Below, in pieces: positions 60,689 to 64,000 of a stretch of DNA of 64,000 nucleotides. The position numbers were made by a program, and so were the translations under genes. Location of the stretch: assembly GCA_034666105.1 (NCBI GenBank), contig JAXDMK010000167.1:7485-71484 (forward strand), read 5' to 3'. This DNA is from JAXDMK01 sp034666105 (lineage in GTDB: Bacteria; Actinomycetota; Acidimicrobiia; Acidimicrobiales; AC-14). Below the pieces are notes generated by a model. That model saw nothing but the letters and a program-made list of their open reading frames with translations, made no database searches and was not told where the DNA came from. Position 1 is the first letter of the stretch; the number at the start of each line of letters is the position of its first letter.

Positions 60689-61794
60689 GCGACGGCACGT
60701 CGGGCGAGGACGGGCCGGGCTGGGCCGACGGGTGCCGGGTCGGGTTCCGGCCCTGCAGCTACGACCCCGACGTGTTCAGCCCCCGGGTCCGGGCCCACCT
60801 GCCCTGCCACCACCTGGCCGCGGCGGGAGTGAAGGCCGGCATCGTCCCCGCCGACGGCAGTGGCACCTACGACGTGGTCGTCTTCCAGAAGGCCTACGCC
60901 AAGGGTGATCTGGGCCTGGCCTCGGACCTGGCCGCCCGCGGCACCAAGGTCGTGTTCGACCTGTGCGACAACCACTTCTTCCACCCCGAACCCCGGCCCG
61001 AGCACGCCGACCAGGTGCAGCGGCTGCGGGAGATGATCGACCGGGCCGACGTGGTGAGCGTGTCCACCCCCGAGATCGCCAAGCTCGTCGACGACAAGCC
61101 CACGTTCGTGGTCGACGACGCGGTCGAGCTGCCGCCCGTGAGCGCGTCGGCCGAGCGCCGGGCCGCCGCCGGCCGGCAGAGGCGGGCCACGGGCCGGCCC
61201 CCCCTGCGGGTCGTGTGGCAGGGCCAGCACGGCACCCGGGTCCCCCGCTCCGGCATCTACAGCCTGAGCAAGGTCGTCCCCGAGCTGGAGGCGCTCCACC
61301 GGGAGCTGCCCCTCCGCCTGACCGTGATCGGCAACTCCAAGGACGCCTTCCGGTCGGTTCTGGGCGAGGTCCGCTTCCCCGTCCGCTACCGGCCCTGGCG
61401 GTCCCGGACCTTCGCCGGGCAGTTCATGGCCAACGACGTCTGCGTGATCCCCATCGACGTCAACCCGTTCACCGTGTGCAAGAGCAACAACCGGGTCGTC
61501 CTCGCCCTCATGATGGGAGTGCCCGTGGTCGCCGACCCGATCCCCAGCTACCGGGAGCTGGCGAGCTTCGTCACCTTCGCCGGCGGCGGGGGCGGCGGGG
61601 GCGGCTGGGCCGGCGCGGGCGGCGGGGGCGGCTGGGCCGGCGCCATCCGCGACTACTGGTCCGATCCCGACCTGGCCGAGGGCCACGTGGCCGAGGGCCA
61701 GCGCCACATCCGGGCCACCTACACCCCCGAACGGGTCGTCGCCCAGTGGTCGCAGGTGCTGCGGGCGGCGCTGCGCTCGGGGGCATCGGCGTGA
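60685..61794 (+). CDS. Glycosyltransferase-like protein with Gly-rich insert
   Basis: 369 aa. GT-B-like features: RVGFRPCSYDPDVFSPRVRA at the start, VSVSTPEIAKLVDDKPTFVV, LRVVWQGQHGTRVPRSGIYS and a donor-site-like NPFTVCKSNNRVVLALMMGV. Glycosyltransferase is the best reading but no exact family was recognised. A Gly/Trp/Ala low-complexity insert, GGGGGGGGWAGAGGGGGWAG (about 301-320), lies after the donor-site region. ATG at 60685 overlaps the Wzt stop (ATGA), and its end overlaps the next gene, so it belongs to the Wzm/Wzt operon. Confidence 0.75.
   Translation: MSDGTSGEDGPGWADGCRVGFRPCSYDPDVFSPRVRAHLPCHHLAAAGVKAGIVPADGSGTYDVVVFQKAYAKGDLGLASDLAARGTKVVFDLCDNHFFHPEPRPEHADQVQRLREMIDRADVVSVSTPEIAKLVDDKPTFVVDDAVELPPVSASAERRAAAGRQRRATGRPPLRVVWQGQHGTRVPRSGIYSLSKVVPELEALHRELPLRLTVIGNSKDAFRSVLGEVRFPVRYRPWRSRTFAGQFMANDVCVIPIDVNPFTVCKSNNRVVLALMMGVPVVADPIPSYRELASFVTFAGGGGGGGGWAGAGGGGGWAGAIRDYWSDPDLAEGHVAEGQRHIRATYTPERVVAQWSQVLRAALRSGASA
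61586..61650 (+). repeat. Imperfect coding duplication
   Basis: Two imperfect copies of a GGCGGGGGCGGCTGGGCCGG-type unit encode the Gly/Trp/Ala insert of the 60685 gene product. Expansion by slippage is likely. Confidence 0.65.
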
Positions 61795-63989
61795 CCCGTC
61801 TCCTGCTGGTCGGCTGCGGTGCGATCGCGGCCGCGGCCCACCTTCCGGCGCTGAAGGTGCTGCAGGACGAAGGCCTGGTGGAGGTGGTGGTCGCCGACAT
61901 CGACGCCGACAAGGCCCGGGCCGCGGCCGCCCGCTTCGGCATGACCGCGGCCGCCGACTGGCGGGCGGCGGCGGCCGGCGTCGACGCGGTGGCCGCGATC
62001 CTGCCGCCCGGCGTCAACGCCCAGGTGTCGACGGAGGCGGCGGCGATGGGACTCCACGTCCTGTGCGAGAAGCCGCCCGGCCGTGACGTCGAGCAGGCGC
62101 GGGCCATGGCCGACGCCGCCGCTTCCCACCCGGACCGGACCACGATGATCGGCTTCAACCGCCGCTTCAACCCGCTCTACGCCGAGGCCACGGAGCGCTC
62201 CCGGCCCCTCGGGCCGCCGACGTCGTTCTACGGCCGGGTGTCGGGAGCCAACCTCGGGAAGCCGCCGGCCGACGGCGTGGCCGACTGGCTGTCGTCGGCC
62301 GGATCCCACGCCCTCGACCTGGCCGTCGCCACCATGGGCTTCCCCCGCGCCGCCGGCGTCGACCGCCGGGTCGTCGGGGGCGGCCCCGACAACGTCTGGA
62401 GCCTCCAGCTCCACTGCCCCACCGGCTCCGCCCTGCTGTTCTTCCACTTCGCCGCCGGCCGGCGCACGGAGCACTACGAGTGGGCCGGCGCCACCTACGA
62501 CGTCCGCCTCGATCTCCCCAAGGACGGGGACTTCGCCGCCGGCAACGAGCTGCACCCGCTGTCGCGGACGGGGGAGTTCCACGAGGTCAACGGCTTCACC
62601 GGCGAGTACCGGGCCTTCCTGGCCGCCATCGCCGGCGGGCCCGCGCCGGCGTGCGACTTCGCCTACGGCGTCCGGTTCATGACCCTGGTATCGACCCTCC
62701 TGTCGGCCGCGCCCGCCAGCCTGACCCCGGTCGAGGTCGAGGTCGAGGTCGACGCGGACGGGGAGGTGCCGGCCGGGGCGCCCGCCGGGGCGCGGGGCAC
62801 CGCGGTGGGGGCCGCCGGCGGCCGCCGGCGGACCGCTCCCGCCACGGAGCGGCCGATCGTCGTCCTCCACCAGCCGGTGGCCGCCCATCCCCGCTTCTTC
62901 ACCGCCGGCGATCTGTCCGCCCTTCACCAGCGGTGCGACGTCCGGGTCATGGGCGGCGAGGAGCGGTCCGAGACCCTCCGTCCGGCCCGGGTGATCGTCA
63001 CCGGGCGGACGGCCAAGGCCCTGAGCAACGACCTGGGGGAGGCGCCCGACCTCGGCCTGGTGGTCGTCATCGGCGCGTCGGTGCGCAGCGTCGACGCGGA
63101 CAAGCTCGTCGATCGGGGCGTGGTCGTGGCCAACACCGCCGACGCGGTGGCCCAGAGCGTCGCCGAGCACTGCCTGATGGTCACCCTGGCCGGGCTGCGC
63201 CGGCTGACCCTCACCGACCAGCGGATGCACGCCGGCGAGTGGCCCCGGCCCGGTCAGCGGCCGTCCGGGTCACGGCGGCAACAGCTCAACCCCCGCCAGC
63301 TGGTGCGGCGGTTGCCGATCCCGCCTGGGCTCCGCCGCCGGCTGGGCGTGCTCGAGCGGCGCCTGATGGGTGGGGCCCCGGGGACGGCCGGCGGGGGGGC
63401 CCCGAAGGCCGCGGTCGCCACCGGCGGGCCCGGCGCCGACCTGGGGGGACTGGTCGTCGGCCTCGTCGGGTGGGGTCACACCGCCCGCCGTTTCACCGAG
63501 CTGCTCGTCCCCTTCGGCTGCCAGGTGCTGGTCGCGTCCGGCGCGGCCGACCCCGCCGAGCTGGAGGCAGCCGGGGCCCGGCGGGCGTCGGTGGGCGAGA
63601 TCCTGGGGGCGGCCCGGGTGGTGTCCCTGCACAAGGGGCTCACCGACGCCACCCGGGGCTTCCTCGACGCCGGCCTGCTCGACCGCCTCCGCCCCGGCAC
63701 CGTCCTGGTCAACACCGCCCGGGGCGAACTGATCGACGAGCCGGCGCTGGTGGCCCGGCTGGCCAAGGGTGACATCGTGGCCGCCCTCGACGTCTTCGCC
63801 ACCGAGCCCCTGCCCACCAGGCACCCCCTGCGTGACCTCCCCAACGTCATACTCACGCCCCACCACGCGAGCACGACCGAGCAGGAGGAGCGGCGGATGG
63901 GCGCGGAAGCCCTGGCGACGGTCCACGCCTGGCTCGACGGCGACCCGGTGGGCGGCCTGAGCCACGACCGCCTGGGCCGGATGACATAG
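61791..63989 (+). CDS. Gfo/Idh/MocA oxidoreductase fused to a D-2-hydroxyacid dehydrogenase
   Basis: 732 aa. Residues about 1-320 form a Gfo/Idh/MocA dehydrogenase: LLLVGCGAIAAAAHLPALKV, HVLCEKPPGRD with the catalytic Lys, and SSAGSHALDLAVAT with the His. After an Arg/Ala/Gly-rich linker, residues about 355-730 form a 2-hydroxyacid dehydrogenase: VVGLVGWGHTARRF, NTARGELIDEP (Arg), VFATEPLP (Glu) and LTPHHAST (His). Both active sites look intact. A basic, low-complexity stretch (about 485-540) interrupts the second domain. It probably oxidises or reduces a sugar derivative in two steps. GTG at 61791 overlaps the upstream stop; the gene ends 11 bases before the window edge. Confidence 0.87.
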   Translation: MTRLLLVGCGAIAAAAHLPALKVLQDEGLVEVVVADIDADKARAAAARFGMTAAADWRAAAAGVDAVAAILPPGVNAQVSTEAAAMGLHVLCEKPPGRDVEQARAMADAAASHPDRTTMIGFNRRFNPLYAEATERSRPLGPPTSFYGRVSGANLGKPPADGVADWLSSAGSHALDLAVATMGFPRAAGVDRRVVGGGPDNVWSLQLHCPTGSALLFFHFAAGRRTEHYEWAGATYDVRLDLPKDGDFAAGNELHPLSRTGEFHEVNGFTGEYRAFLAAIAGGPAPACDFAYGVRFMTLVSTLLSAAPASLTPVEVEVEVDADGEVPAGAPAGARGTAVGAAGGRRRTAPATERPIVVLHQPVAAHPRFFTAGDLSALHQRCDVRVMGGEERSETLRPARVIVTGRTAKALSNDLGEAPDLGLVVVIGASVRSVDADKLVDRGVVVANTADAVAQSVAEHCLMVTLAGLRRLTLTDQRMHAGEWPRPGQRPSGSRRQQLNPRQLVRRLPIPPGLRRRLGVLERRLMGGAPGTAGGGAPKAAVATGGPGADLGGLVVGLVGWGHTARRFTELLVPFGCQVLVASGAADPAELEAAGARRASVGEILGAARVVSLHKGLTDATRGFLDAGLLDRLRPGTVLVNTARGELIDEPALVARLAKGDIVAALDVFATEPLPTRHPLRDLPNVILTPHHASTTEQEERRMGAEALATVHAWLDGDPVGGLSHDRLGRMT

Positions 63990-64000
63990 GGCTTCCACGG

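Overview
The window is very GC-rich, uses many GTG and TTG starts, and packs genes into short-overlap operons. These traits, with WbsX-type, DUF4012 and AbiEi/DUF559-type proteins, suggest an actinobacterium, possibly Acidimicrobiia-like. That placement is inference; no rRNA or tRNA gene was seen. Most of the window is a cell-surface polysaccharide locus.

Layout. 1-9.5 kb: a Wzc-like tyrosine kinase with a small Cys-rich partner (cut by the window edge), then a + strand operon with an O-antigen ligase/polymerase, an ABC exporter fused to a WbsX domain, a tandem GT2 and a GT4. 9.5-16 kb: a - strand operon with a CapD/FlaA1-type dehydratase, a second kinase with its Cys-rich partner, an SDR and a GT4. 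16-18.5 kb: cysDN behind an APS-kinase remnant. 18.6-25.9 kb: small membrane and lipoproteins, a UDP-glucuronate-epimerase-like enzyme, a MauE-like protein, a GT-C protein and a DUF4012 protein. 25.9-29.2 kb: an Rrf2 regulator and a sulfonate/nitrate-type ABC transporter. 29.26-30.33 kb: an AbiEi/DUF559 nuclease-like gene bounded by perfect 24-bp inverted repeats. 30.4-38.4 kb: a WecA-like transferase, glyA, a Wzb-like phosphatase, a nucleotide-sugar dehydrogenase and two more Wzc-like kinases. 38.4-45.3 kb: glycosyltransferases, a second polymerase/ligase and kdsA. 45.4-55 kb: a secreted glycosidase-like protein, a KdsB-KdsC fusion, methyltransferases, a stand-alone WbsX protein, glycosyltransferases and an aldo/keto reductase. 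55-64 kb: a collagen-like protein, a KdsD-like isomerase, a GT8-like fusion, Wzm/Wzt, another glycosyltransferase and a dehydrogenase double fusion.

How it fits together. A WecA-like enzyme would prime undecaprenyl phosphate. Epimerases and dehydrogenases make the sugar nucleotides, about ten glycosyltransferases build the repeat, and either the PglK-like exporter or Wzm/Wzt moves it across the membrane. Two ligase/polymerase proteins could extend or attach it, and four Wzc-like kinases with one Wzb-like phosphatase could set chain length. All four enzyme activities from ribulose-5-phosphate to CMP-Kdo are represented (KdsD-like, KdsA, KdsC, KdsB), which is notable if the host is Gram-positive. 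The sulfur genes (cysDN, Rrf2, ABC transporter) form a second theme.

The most unusual items are the Cys-rich protein family paired with the kinases, the inverted-repeat-bounded nuclease cassette, the Kdo gene set with its fused KdsB-KdsC and an altered KdsD active site, several domain fusions, and three genes whose conserved N-termini lie upstream of any canonical in-frame start.
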